Part shown: positions 1 to 7,992 of the stretch, in pieces | How the letters are laid out: each line of letters opens with the position of its first letter | Position numbering within the stretch: position 1 is the first letter of the stretch | NCBI RefSeq assembly: GCF_003946695.1 | Contig: NZ_RHOX01000009.1 | Coordinates: 29,571 to 93,570, forward strand | DNA: 64,000 nt | Source: Lapidilactobacillus bayanensis | GTDB lineage: Bacteria; Bacillota; Bacilli; Lactobacillales; Lactobacillaceae | Reading direction: 5' to 3' | Notes under the pieces: model-generated | What the model saw: only the letters and a program-made list of their open reading frames with translations | Database searches by the model: none | Told to the model about the DNA's origin: nothing | Made by a program: the position numbers and the translations under genes

Positions 1-47
1 TTTGAGAAATACAGACTTGAAGTTAAATCACACCATAGTTTGTTAGT

Positions 48-216
48 CAGTGCCGGAGGGAAATCGCGGTCAGCTGTGAAATTGTCGTTGGCAATTTATT
101 GCTTACGACAAGGCCGAGCTTTAAGACAAATTTATTTGGCTTAAAGTCGAGCCCACAGCGTTCCACCAGCGCATTTCCCGTAGGCACGGAGAAGAGCAAC
201 GCAACAGTTCTAGAGC
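48..216 (+). repeat. R1b intergenic repeat, copy 1
   Basis: This stretch has the R1b arm of the R1 family. It opens with CAGTGCCGGAGGGAAATCGC and closes with an imperfect inverse, ATTTCCCGTAGGCACGG, so the ends can pair. Between them is a small hairpin (TTGGCAATTTATTGCTTA region). No gene is visible in bases 1-381 apart from this repeat and the sigma gene's leader. Short open frames across it are by-products of the repeat. Confidence 0.8.
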
Positions 217-381
217 TCGGTATTTCTCATTTAAACAACAAACCAAAAATTTCTTTTGTAAATAATGTCAACTTTTGCTCACACTTCACGTAATATAGGG
301 TGTAGGACACAATAGCTATTGAATGACTACTACTGATCGAGGTTAGCAAATTTACTTTGAACGACAAAGAAGGTGGAATGG

Positions 382-915
382 ATGGACGAGCAAGATGTGA
401 TCGACGCATTGCGTCATCACGATGAAAAAGCGCTAGGGCAATTGATCGAAAATTATGGGGATTTTATTCAACAAGTCATTCTACACAATCTACCGACATC
501 GTATGAACGTGGTTTTGTACAAGATGTTGAGAACCGTTGTTATTATCAAGTCTGGTCAAAAATTACCACCTATGACGCAACGAAGGGAGAATTCAAGGCT
601 TGGCTGGGTACTGTTGTTAAGAACCAAGCTATTGATTATAAGCGTGGTATTAAGGGAACATTTCAAACATTAGCCATTGATGAAAACTTCTTGGTTGATG
701 ATGCCGTTAGTACTACCGAAGAGCCCCTCGATTACGACGAATTATTTGCGCCTCTTTCAGAAACTGAACGGAAAATTTTTAAACTTTACTTCATTGATGA
801 TTTAACGACTAAAGAAATCGCGAAAACATTAAATATGCGTTCGTTAGCCGTTTACAAACATTTATCTCGCGGACGTCGCAAGCTAAAGCAGGAGGTCAAT
901 CAACATGATTTTTAG
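382..915 (+). CDS. ECF-type RNA polymerase sigma factor
   Basis: The 177-residue product has the two-domain layout of an ECF sigma-70 factor. A region 2-like segment lies at about residues 15-85 (QVWSKITTYDATKG, then FKAWLGTVVKNQAIDYKR). A region 4 helix-turn-helix lies at about 120-170 (LSETERKIFKLYFIDDLTTKEIAKTLN, then a VYKHLSRGRRKL recognition helix). I place the start at the ATG at 382 because AAAGAAGG ends 8 bases upstream; a GTG at 373 in the same frame lies inside that ribosome site. The 3' end overlaps the next gene by 11 bases, so the two are probably translated together and the neighbour may control this sigma factor. No anti-sigma of a known family is visible. Confidence 0.85.
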   Translation: MDEQDVIDALRHHDEKALGQLIENYGDFIQQVILHNLPTSYERGFVQDVENRCYYQVWSKITTYDATKGEFKAWLGTVVKNQAIDYKRGIKGTFQTLAIDENFLVDDAVSTTEEPLDYDELFAPLSETERKIFKLYFIDDLTTKEIAKTLNMRSLAVYKHLSRGRRKLKQEVNQHDF

Positions 916-1669
916 TAATCCTTTTATTGAAGTTGTTAGCAATATGAACGGTTTAACAGCAAAATCATTTGTGAAGCCAGCAACACCTTATTTACGTCAG
1001 AAATATCGTGAACGTCAAGCGGCACTGTACATCACCATGCAACAAGTCCTTGACCAACTTACTAAGCTACTTGAACCTGATGAAAAAATTATTAACTTCA
1101 TGCCCATGACCGACGAGCAAAACTCACAATTTGCAACTGGCGGCGTGATGGGCATGTATCATCCAAAAACTACAGCTGCTCAAAAATATATGCATGAGCA
1201 AGATAGCCTACGCGGTAATCGAATTATGGCTTTCACAAATAAACGCATGATTTTTTTCATTGTAATCGAATTTCTCGATGATCCTAATCAATATTTCTCT
1301 TATGAGTATTCCGCATTACATTCGATTAAATTAAAGCGTCATTCTCAAGTTGTCCCGACTGACCATCGAGGATTAAAGCGTGTTACCGATGCGTGGTACA
1401 CACTTGATTTTGAAACGGATGACCGGCATATCTTCACCGAAATTCTTACTTCTGAAAATGGTCAATTATTTAAAAAGAACACCTTAACTATTCCGGCAAT
1501 GAAAAATATTTCAATTACCGACAGAGTGACTCGTATTAAAAAATTAGACATGTATTTTAGTAATGTTGCTGGTCAATATGGTTGCTTTATGTGGTTCGGT
1601 ATTATTTGGCTAGGTGGACTAGCACTTTATTTCTTATGGAACTGGATCTCTACTGGGAGCCCGATTTAA
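905..1669 (+). CDS. PH-like, C-terminally membrane-anchored protein; possible sigma partner
   Basis: I do not recognise a named family for this 254-residue protein. The middle (about residues 95-200) contains NRIMAFTNKRMIFFIV followed by alternating beta-like segments, which resembles bacterial PH domains. One strong membrane segment lies near the C-terminus (about 225-247, FMWFGIIWLGGLALYFLW). The N-terminus has no signal peptide, so the bulk is probably cytoplasmic. AGGAGG precedes the ATG at good spacing. The gene begins inside the end of the sigma gene, so translational coupling is likely. By position it could be an unusual anti-sigma or sensor; that role is inference only. Confidence 0.7.
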   Translation: MIFSNPFIEVVSNMNGLTAKSFVKPATPYLRQKYRERQAALYITMQQVLDQLTKLLEPDEKIINFMPMTDEQNSQFATGGVMGMYHPKTTAAQKYMHEQDSLRGNRIMAFTNKRMIFFIVIEFLDDPNQYFSYEYSALHSIKLKRHSQVVPTDHRGLKRVTDAWYTLDFETDDRHIFTEILTSENGQLFKKNTLTIPAMKNISITDRVTRIKKLDMYFSNVAGQYGCFMWFGIIWLGGLALYFLWNWISTGSPI

Positions 1670-1741
1670 CAACAATATTTTCTGCATGCTAGTTCAACCC
1701 CAAATTGAACCGGTAAGCGAACTTTTCAAACCAATCCATGT

Positions 1742-1779
1742 AAAAAGCCTGTTGCGCTTAAATCGCAACAGGCTTTTTT
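1742..1779. terminator. Bidirectional terminator
   Basis: A strong stem pairs AAAAAGCCTGTTGCG with CGCAACAGGCTTTTTT around a 7-base loop. A-run and T-run flank it on either side, so it can serve both the rightward sigma pair and the leftward gln operon, which converge here. Confidence 0.9.
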
Positions 1780-1803
1780 AATCTTCTTAAAATAACTAAC
1801 TGG

Positions 1804-2460
1804 CTATTTCAGCCGCATAGCAAGGCGCTGTGACAGACGTGATAGCATGAAGCAGATAATAAAGTAGAAAACCGCCATGGCAATAAAGATGGGAATCATG
1901 TAATTCGTATTCTGTCCATAAATAATCTGCGAATGATACATCAATTCTGGCAGCAGAATAATCGTTGCTAGCGACGAATCCTTAACCAGCGAAACAAACT
2001 GGCTAACAATTGGTGGCACCATATTACGAAATGCCTGTGGCAAAATAATATGCCACAAAGCTTGGAGGTAACTTAATCCGTTGCTGCGGGCGGCTTCCAT
2101 TTGACCAGCATCAATTGATTGAATCCCACTCCGAATAATTTCGGCCAACATCGCCGATTCAAAAATTGTCAAGGCCACGATCGCAGCACCAACCGTACTT
2201 AACCGAATCCCAAAAGTACTCGGCAAACCGAAATACATAAAGAAAATGATCAACAAAAGTGGTAGATTGCGAATGATGTCAATCACTAAACCCACAATCA
2301 TCGAAACGTATTTAATCTTCATATAACGAATAATCCCTAAAACCGAACCAATTAAAAAACTAAGCACAACCGAAATAGCGGAAACGTAAATGGTTACCCA
2401 CAAACCTTCTAAAAGAAAGCGCAGGTTAATCCAGCTATAAGCTTGAATGAAATTTTGCAT
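1804..2460 (-). CDS. glnP: Amino acid ABC transporter permease (GlnP type)
   Basis: This 218-residue inner-membrane permease has several hydrophobic segments. Its cytoplasmic EAA loop reads GQMEAARSNGLSYLQALWHIILPQ (about residues 119-142), which is diagnostic of polar amino acid (HisM/GlnP) importers. It is the last gene of a four-gene leftward operon in the order ATPase, binding protein, permease, permease, the same order as Bacillus glnQHMP. It likely pairs with the permease just upstream to form the transmembrane channel. The substrate is inferred as glutamine or glutamate from gene order and family; the sequence itself does not prove it. Confidence 0.88.
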   Translation of the reverse strand: MQNFIQAYSWINLRFLLEGLWVTIYVSAISVVLSFLIGSVLGIIRYMKIKYVSMIVGLVIDIIRNLPLLLIIFFMYFGLPSTFGIRLSTVGAAIVALTIFESAMLAEIIRSGIQSIDAGQMEAARSNGLSYLQALWHIILPQAFRNMVPPIVSQFVSLVKDSSLATIILLPELMYHSQIIYGQNTNYMIPIFIAMAVFYFIICFMLSRLSQRLAMRLK

Positions 2461-2474
2461 GGCACTTCCTCCTC

Positions 2475-3128
2475 TTAAGCCTGTTGGTTTTTAGCCCAAC
2501 GTTTTTCCAAGTAACGCATTAAATAACTCAGCGGCATTGTCATCACCAGATACAACAAGCCGACTGCTAAGTACGTATCGGTTGTTTTAAACGTTGTCGA
2601 GGCAATTAAATTACCTTGGTACATCAGGTCGAAACCAGCTAAGAAAGCGAGCACCGACGAATTCTTGACCAAATTGACGAACTGATTACCTAATGGTGGT
2701 ACGACAATCTTGATCGCTTGCGGTAAGATAATGAAGCGCATCGCTTGTAAATAAGCCATCCCATTACTGCGAGCAGCTTCCATTTGACCAACTGGCACAC
2801 TTTCGATACCGGCGCGCACTGTCTCAGCAATAAAAGCCGACGTGTAGATGGTTAAGCCGATTGTGCCCGCAGTAAAGCCATCCAGACCGGGAATAAAACG
2901 TGGCATCACAATGTAAAAAAACATGGCCACAACTAATAAAGGAATATTCCGGAATATTTCCACGTAAGTACGACCGATAATGTGAACCGTTTTGTTGGGG
3001 CTGATTTCCAACATGGCAAAGATGACACCTAGAATCAAACTACCAATCAACGCAATTAAGCTTGATTCAAGCGTATACTTGATCCCCTCCAGTAATGCTG
3101 ACCAATTGTTTGTTAAGATTGATATCAT
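2475..3128 (-). CDS. glnM: Amino acid ABC transporter permease (GlnM type)
   Basis: The 217-residue membrane protein is paralogous to the next permease. It carries the same EAA loop (GQMEAARSNGMAYLQAMRFIILPQ), which docks to the ATPase. Its ATG overlaps the stop of the binding-protein gene by 4 bases (ATGA), showing translational coupling. It probably forms a heterodimeric channel with the downstream GlnP-type permease. Family membership is clear; the exact substrate is inferred. Confidence 0.88.
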   Translation of the reverse strand: MISILTNNWSALLEGIKYTLESSLIALIGSLILGVIFAMLEISPNKTVHIIGRTYVEIFRNIPLLVVAMFFYIVMPRFIPGLDGFTAGTIGLTIYTSAFIAETVRAGIESVPVGQMEAARSNGMAYLQAMRFIILPQAIKIVVPPLGNQFVNLVKNSSVLAFLAGFDLMYQGNLIASTTFKTTDTYLAVGLLYLVMTMPLSYLMRYLEKRWAKNQQA

Positions 3129-3961
3129 TTGACCACACTCCCATCAAACCCAGAAATCTTTTTGAACCATTTATCGACAATTTTTTGATAAGTACCATCT
3201 TTTTCAATAGTCTTTAAAGCCTGATTGATGGCTGTCCGGAATTTCTTCTGACCTTTATTAATGCCAATTCCATAAGGTTCACTGGTAAACGTTCCCCCAA
3301 CAACCTGATAACTAGGATCATCAGAAACCAAACCATATAAAATACCATTATCAGTTGTCATCGCGTCGCCTTGATCAGATTTCAAGGCAGTGAAGGCTTG
3401 GGCCGCATCAGATAATTGCAAGACTTGTGTATTTGGCGCGGCTTTTTTAATATTATCAACCGAATTAGAGCCTTGAATGCCAATAACTTTAGTCCCCTTC
3501 GTTAAATCCTTAACTGATTTGATCTTACTCCCTTTTTTAACGATGATAGCTTGGCCGGCATTGAAATAAACATCAGAGAAGTCAATTTCTTTTTTGCGTT
3601 CAGGCGTAATCGTCATCGTCGAAACCAATCCTTCAACATTACCATTCTTCAACAATGGCAAGCGAGTATTACTTGTTACAGGCACGAAATTAATCTTAAC
3701 TTGATCGCCAAAGATTTCTTTAGAAATAGCTTTCGCAATATCGACGTCAAAGCCTTGAATTTTGCCCGTTTTAATGTTCATCAGACCAAATAAACGTGTA
3801 TCACTCTTCACGCCCCAAGTAATCTCATTAGTCTTTTTAACGCGCTGCACGACGTCTTCCTGAGCAATGTTTTTGCCGCATGCGGACAAGGCAATCAATA
3901 AACTCAGTAACGGAAGCAATAGCCAAAGTTTTGCCCAACTTTTCTGCTTATTTCTCATCAT
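3125..3961 (-). CDS. glnH: Amino acid-binding lipoprotein (GlnH type)
   Basis: The 278-residue protein begins with a lipoprotein signal peptide ending in a LSAC lipobox, so it should be anchored outside the membrane. The rest follows the SBP_bac_3 family: an early GFDVDIAKAI segment, TMTITPERKKEIDFSDVYF in the hinge region, and GINKGQKKFRTAINQALK near the end. It delivers substrate to the two permeases that follow. AGGAGG precedes the start, where two adjacent ATG codons are available. The gap to the upstream ATPase gene is filled by R2 repeats. Confidence 0.9.
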   Translation of the reverse strand: MMRNKQKSWAKLWLLLPLLSLLIALSACGKNIAQEDVVQRVKKTNEITWGVKSDTRLFGLMNIKTGKIQGFDVDIAKAISKEIFGDQVKINFVPVTSNTRLPLLKNGNVEGLVSTMTITPERKKEIDFSDVYFNAGQAIIVKKGSKIKSVKDLTKGTKVIGIQGSNSVDNIKKAAPNTQVLQLSDAAQAFTALKSDQGDAMTTDNGILYGLVSDDPSYQVVGGTFTSEPYGIGINKGQKKFRTAINQALKTIEKDGTYQKIVDKWFKKISGFDGSVVK

Positions 3962-3984
3962 GCACCTCCTATCTCATTTTTTAG

Positions 3985-4186
3985 ATGACAGTTTCTTAGC
4001 GAACCTTGTGAAGAAACTTCTGATATTCGTGGCGGTGTCCATTCAACTGCTACTCCGCAGCCAAGGACAGTTATTTGCACAGACCGCAAATAACTTTGAT
4101 GCTACGGACGTTGTCTATTCTTGTGGCAAAATTCATGACGCAAGAAACATAGCATGGCGAAGTTCGCCTAGTTGAAACATGGCCCT
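3985..4186. repeat. R2 repeat, expanded copy
   Basis: This R2 copy has the opening GTTTCTTAGC/GAAGAAACTT hairpin and the terminal TGGCGAAGTTCGCCTAGTTGA segment. An extra segment of about 100 bases with its own hairpin (GTTATTTGC...GCAAATAAC) sits between them. It lies inside the gln operon between the ATPase and binding-protein genes, adjoining the regular copy that follows. Confidence 0.75.
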
Positions 4187-4290
4187 ATCTCACTCTAATG
4201 ATAGTTTCTTAGCAAAACAAGCTAAGAAACTTTGATGTTCGTGGCGGTGTCCATTCAACTATGGCGAAATTCGCCTAGTTGAAACATGGC
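4187..4290. repeat. R2 repeat, regular copy
   Basis: Two hairpins are joined by the constant spacer GATGTTCGTGGCGGTGTCC. The first is GTTTCTTAGC...GCTAAGAAAC. The second is TCAACTATGGCG...CGCCTAGTTGA. The copy at about 6888 has the same layout with compensating changes. It abuts the stop codon of glnQ. Confidence 0.8.
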
Positions 4291-5031
4291 TTAATCTGCG
4301 TGAATAATTTTGCTTAGGAAATCTTTGGCCCGTTGATCTTGTGGGTTCTGGAAGAATTCCTTAGGATTATCAGAGTCTTCACGAATCTCACCATCGGCCA
4401 TGAAGACTAAACGATCACCGACTTCTTTAGCGAAACCCATTTCATGAGTAACAACAATCATCGTCATGCCCTGATCGGCAACTTTCTTCATAACGTCCAA
4501 AACATCACCAATCATTTCTGGATCAAGTGCCGATGTTGGCTCATCGAATAAAATTGCTTTGGGTTGCATTGCTAACGCTCGGGCAATGGCGATACGCTGT
4601 TGTTGTCCACCTGATAACATGGCCGGCAACTTGTTAGCCTGATCTTGAAGACCAACTAACCCCAACAATTTATTGGCGCGTTCTTCGGCTTCCTTTTTAG
4701 GCACCTTCAGTACTTGGATCGGCCCCAAGGTAATGTTCTCCATAATAGTTTTATTGGCGTACAAATTAAAATGTTGAAATACCATGCCAACATTTTTGCG
4801 AATCTTATTCATGTTTGTTTTAGGATCAGCCAAGTCAAAGTTATCAACCAATAATTGGCCAGAAGAAATATGTTCAAGTCCGTTGATTGTGCGCAATAAA
4901 GTACTCTTACCGGATCCGGAAGGTCCAATAATCGTCACAACTTCACCGCGTTCAACAGTCAGATTAATATTCTTTAGCGCGTGGAACTTACCATAGTACT
5001 TATTAACATCATGAAATTCAATCATTGACAT
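4291..5031 (-). CDS. glnQ: Amino acid ABC transporter ATP-binding protein (GlnQ type)
   Basis: The 246-residue ATPase has Walker A GPSGSGKSTLL, Q-loop VGMVFQHFNL, signature [15 protein letters not shown], Walker [14 protein letters not shown] and the switch His in VVTHEMGF. These are typical of polar amino acid importers. I start it at ATG 5031 because AAGGAGGG sits 7 bases upstream; the open frame runs further but without a ribosome site. It is the first gene of the operon and energises the two downstream permeases. Confidence 0.92.
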   Translation of the reverse strand: MSMIEFHDVNKYYGKFHALKNINLTVERGEVVTIIGPSGSGKSTLLRTINGLEHISSGQLLVDNFDLADPKTNMNKIRKNVGMVFQHFNLYANKTIMENITLGPIQVLKVPKKEAEERANKLLGLVGLQDQANKLPAMLSGGQQQRIAIARALAMQPKAILFDEPTSALDPEMIGDVLDVMKKVADQGMTMIVVTHEMGFAKEVGDRLVFMADGEIREDSDNPKEFFQNPQDQRAKDFLSKIIHAD

Positions 5032-5083
5032 TATAAGACCCTCCTTATTTTTATAAAAAGTTTTCTTAAATAATATATTTATT

Positions 5084-5112
5084 ATATTACGGTAAAATAA
5101 GTCTGAGTGCAA
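5084..5112 (-). promoter_or_regulatory. Promoter of the gln operon
   Basis: On the minus strand TTGCAC (5112-5107) is followed after 17 bases by TAATAT (5089-5084), a good sigma-A promoter. It lies about 55 bases upstream of the glnQ start. No obvious operator was identified beside it. Confidence 0.65.
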
Positions 5113-5249
5113 GTATCCCGACATATTTACGAACTCGTCAGTATTAATAACAGTTATTATTCGTGTTTTACTGATTAAATATGCCAAGTTTAACCCGAAT
5201 GTGAGGTGTATTGCAAGGATTAAGTAACATTGACGTGGTGATGAAAAAT

Positions 5250-5355
5250 AAAACTACTTTGTTGCGATTCTTCGCGCTTTACGCAAAGGTTGCGTATGGA
5301 ATGTGGTGAGTACCGTGGTGGAAAATAAATACTTGTCGCTGGAACGTGGTGGACA
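5250..5355 (+). repeat. R1a repeat, partial tandem copy
   Basis: It repeats only the opening part of the R1a arm (TTACGCAAAGGTTGCGTA, then CGTGGTGGAAAATAAATACT). The complete copy that follows begins 50 bases later, so this looks like a truncated tandem duplication. Confidence 0.75.
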
Positions 5356-5400
5356 CTGCTTGATTAAAATTGTTGCAACTAAAACTGTTTTGTTGTAATT

Positions 5401-5873
5401 CTTCGCGCTTACGCAAAGGTTGCATACGGAACATGCGAGTACCGTGGTGGAAAATAAATACTTGTCGCTGGAACGTAGTGGGCGTCGATTTGAGCCGATT
5501 AAAATACAAATCGTCTCAAATACGCGCCTTAATGTAAGCAATAAATTGCCAACATTAATGTCACTACTGAGCGGTATTTATTTTCCACCACTAAACAGAC
5601 AAGAGGGCAACCTTTGCGCAAGCGCTGAATTGACAAGTGGTTGAATTACCTTTCAATTTTAAGAAGTGTAAATTTGCGCTTAAGTTGGCACTAACACACT
5701 TTCGTCAGTGCTGGAGGGAAATCGCGGTCAGCCGCGGAATTCTTGTTGGTGGTTTACCACTTACAAGAAAGTTTGTATTTGAGCCAAATCGGGCTTTGTT
5801 TTGGCTCAAATCAAACTCGCAGCGTTCCACCAGCGCATTTCCCGTAGGTACGAAGAAGCACAACATAGCTGTT
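5401..5873 (+). repeat. R1 repeat (R1a + R1b), copy 2, complete
   Basis: R1a spans about 5401-5631. It opens with CGCAAAGGTTGCATACGG and closes with GCAACCTTTGCGCAAGCG. GTGGTGGAAAATAAATAC pairs internally with GTATTTATTTTCCACCAC, so one imperfect hairpin of about 230 bases can form. R1b spans about 5705-5873 and is a second long hairpin with the small GTTGGTGGTTTACCACTTAC loop inside. A 70-base linker joins them. The whole 5032-5922 gap has no gene, only the gln promoter, this repeat and a terminator. Confidence 0.85.
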
Positions 5874-5889
5874 TTCAGCCAAAAAAATA

Positions 5890-5913
5890 GAGCTGAGAAA
5901 AAATTCTCAACTC
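5890..5913 (-). terminator. Terminator of the siderophore ABC operon
   Basis: Read leftward, GAGTTGAGAA pairs with TTCTCAGCTC and is followed by TATTTTTTTGG. It lies 10 bases past the binding-protein stop codon, so it ends the importer transcript. Confidence 0.8.
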
Positions 5914-5922
5914 CTCGTACTT

Positions 5923-6879
5923 TTATTTATTTGCGGCCAACATCGCGTTGGTAATCATTTTAATCTGACCTTTGACTGCTGCTGGGTCATAATAGTACAT
6001 CTTGCTGAATGGCAGTTCGATGACGTGTTTGGCTTTGACCGCTGGTAATGTTTGCCAAACGACATTATTTTTCAAGTCGTTAATCACTTGTGTATTGCCC
6101 TTTTTTGCAGTACTAAAGCTGGTGAATAGCATCCAATCCGCGGCGTATCGTGGTAACGATTCTGTAGAAATTTGCTTGTAACCAATGCCTTCTTGAATTT
6201 TAGCGATTGAAGTAGGTAGTTTGAAACCTAAGCCACTGATTAAAGCTTCGCCGCCCCGTCCCCAGCTTGAACCTTGTACATATAATTTATTATTCTGCAT
6301 CTCATAGAAGCCAACTGTAGTCACGTTGGGATTGATGCCGGCTGCTTTTAGTTTGGTTACATTTTTTTGACTAGTTGTTCGTAAATCTGTGGCCACTTTT
6401 TTGGCCTGAGTCGAGCGGTTCAAAATTCGACCAAACTTCGTCAACGTTTGATAAACGTTAGCCTTGGTGCCATATTTAAGATACACAACTGGTGCCACTT
6501 TTTTCAAAGCTTTAACATCCGCTTCATTGCTGGTAATGATTAAATCTGGTTTCAACTTTAAAACAGCTTCAACATTTAAGGCGTTCCCTAAATTTTTGAC
6601 TTTATGGACAGTCCGCTGATTCAAAAACGGATTGGCTAAATCCATACTCGTTGACCCAACGACATTGACGCCCAACGCCATGACTTCACCAGTATAAACT
6701 GTTGCAACCACACGTTGCGGATGAAGCGGGACTTTAACCTGACCGTTGTCAGCCGTAATTGTACGTGTTGTTGTTGTTTGCGCATTGGCTGATTTTGTCG
6801 TCGTTGCCTTGCCACAACCAGCCATCGCTAAACTTAAAAATAACAAACCGATACCAAGTATGCTACGTTTTTTCATCAT
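5923..6879 (-). CDS. Iron/siderophore-type substrate-binding lipoprotein
   Basis: The 318-residue protein has a lipoprotein signal (LSLAMAGC lipobox). A class III binding-protein fold follows: HPQRVVATVYTGEVMALGVNVVG near residues 53-75, then LKPDLIITSNEADVKALKK. This matches FhuD/FepB-type proteins that bind iron-siderophore complexes outside the cell. It is the last gene of a leftward operon after the ATPase and two FecCD permeases. An R2 repeat occupies the gap to the second permease. Substrate cannot be read from sequence; ferric siderophore or heme are options. Confidence 0.85.
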   Translation of the reverse strand: MMKKRSILGIGLLFLSLAMAGCGKATTTKSANAQTTTTRTITADNGQVKVPLHPQRVVATVYTGEVMALGVNVVGSTSMDLANPFLNQRTVHKVKNLGNALNVEAVLKLKPDLIITSNEADVKALKKVAPVVYLKYGTKANVYQTLTKFGRILNRSTQAKKVATDLRTTSQKNVTKLKAAGINPNVTTVGFYEMQNNKLYVQGSSWGRGGEALISGLGFKLPTSIAKIQEGIGYKQISTESLPRYAADWMLFTSFSTAKKGNTQVINDLKNNVVWQTLPAVKAKHVIELPFSKMYYYDPAAVKGQIKMITNAMLAANK

Positions 6880-6887
6880 TATTAATT

Positions 6888-7000
6888 TCTCCTAACTCAC
6901 TCTAATGATCGTTTCTTAGCAAAAAACACTAAGAAACTTCCGATGTTCGTGACGGCGTCCATTCGACTAAGGCAAAGTTCGCCCAGTCGAGACACAGCCC
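6888..7000. repeat. R2 repeat, third copy
   Basis: Same layout as the copy at 4187: hairpin GTTTCTTAGC...ACTAAGAAAC, spacer GATGTTCGTGACGGCGTCC, hairpin TTCGACTAAGGC...GCCCAGTCGA. Base changes in the second hairpin are partly paired, which suggests selection or recent divergence of a structured element. It lies between the second FecCD permease and the binding-protein gene. Confidence 0.8.
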
Positions 7001-7992
7001 TAGTTTGTTTTAAATAATAAATATAAGAAATATGGCATCGTAATCACGCCAGTTACTAGACCAACAGGTAAAACCGACGGTAAAAATAAATTATTTGCGA
7101 CCAATGTAGCTAAAACCATTATGATGCAACCAATGACACAACTAGCCGGTAATAGCACGCGCATTTGGCTGCCGACTAGTCGCTTAGCAATACGCGGCGC
7201 CATCAGACCAACAATGCTGATTGCGCCGCCAACAGACACTGCAACTGCTGCCAAAGCAACAGCCAGCGACATGAGCAAGTAGCGCATAAATTTAACGTTG
7301 ACGCCGATACTTTGGGCCATTGGTTCACCAAGCACAAATGTTGCTAACTCCGAATGAACTGTCACCGTCACTAACAAAAGCATCAGTGTCAGTACGCCAT
7401 ATATCAAAAGGAATTTACGATCGGTGTTCCAAAAACTGCCACTTAACCAAACTAAAATTTTATCAAAATCGAACTTGTTCAAACTTAATTCGATCATTAA
7501 AATAATGCCATTCAACAAAGCGGTCAGGGCAACGCCACCTAGTAGAATTTTCATCTTGGCACCGTTTCTGCTAATGGCACTAACCACGATAAAACTCAGC
7601 ACTGCGCCAATCAACGCTGCTAATGGCAACCATTGATCAATATTTAGGCCTTTAAAACGGCTGGCTAAACCAATCAGGATGACCGCACCTAAACTAGCAC
7701 CAGCATTGACGCCTAAGATACTGGAATCAACCAGCGGATTGCCGGTTAATATCTGTAAAATTAAACCGCTAACTGCTAAACAGCTACCAGTAATTAGTGC
7801 TGCTCCTAGATAAGGCATGCGAATATCCCAAATCACCAAATTAGTCAGTTGATCGGTTGACCGTCCAAACATACTTCGCAATGTGGCACCAAAACCAAGA
7901 CGAATTTCACCCAGTGACAACAGCGCCACACACAACAGCAATAGCAATAACCCACAGCCTAAAAGACAGCCAATGATGCGTCGTTTACTCAT
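7000..7992 (-). CDS. FecCD-family siderophore ABC permease
   Basis: The 330-residue polytopic membrane protein has the family landmarks. These are RMPYLGAALITGSCLAVSGLILQ near residues 57-80, the NPLVDSSILGVNAGASLGAV loop, and the GAISIVGLMAPRIAKRLVG ATPase-coupling segment near 255-275. It overlaps the upstream permease gene by 8 bases. The two are likely to form the BtuCD-like channel together. Position in the operon and family are clear; the substrate is inferred to be an iron complex. Confidence 0.88.
   Translation of the reverse strand: MSKRRIIGCLLGCGLLLLLLCVALLSLGEIRLGFGATLRSMFGRSTDQLTNLVIWDIRMPYLGAALITGSCLAVSGLILQILTGNPLVDSSILGVNAGASLGAVILIGLASRFKGLNIDQWLPLAALIGAVLSFIVVSAISRNGAKMKILLGGVALTALLNGIILMIELSLNKFDFDKILVWLSGSFWNTDRKFLLIYGVLTLMLLLVTVTVHSELATFVLGEPMAQSIGVNVKFMRYLLMSLAVALAAVAVSVGGAISIVGLMAPRIAKRLVGSQMRVLLPASCVIGCIIMVLATLVANNLFLPSVLPVGLVTGVITMPYFLYLLFKTN

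Noticed and set aside
99..293. 64-codon frame at the left edge
   Set aside because: It lies within R1b and runs out into an AT-rich gap; no ribosome site and no protein-like pattern.
5254..5541. Open frames on both strands across the R1 repeat
   Set aside because: They consist of repeated R1 sequence, recur with each copy, and lack ribosome sites.
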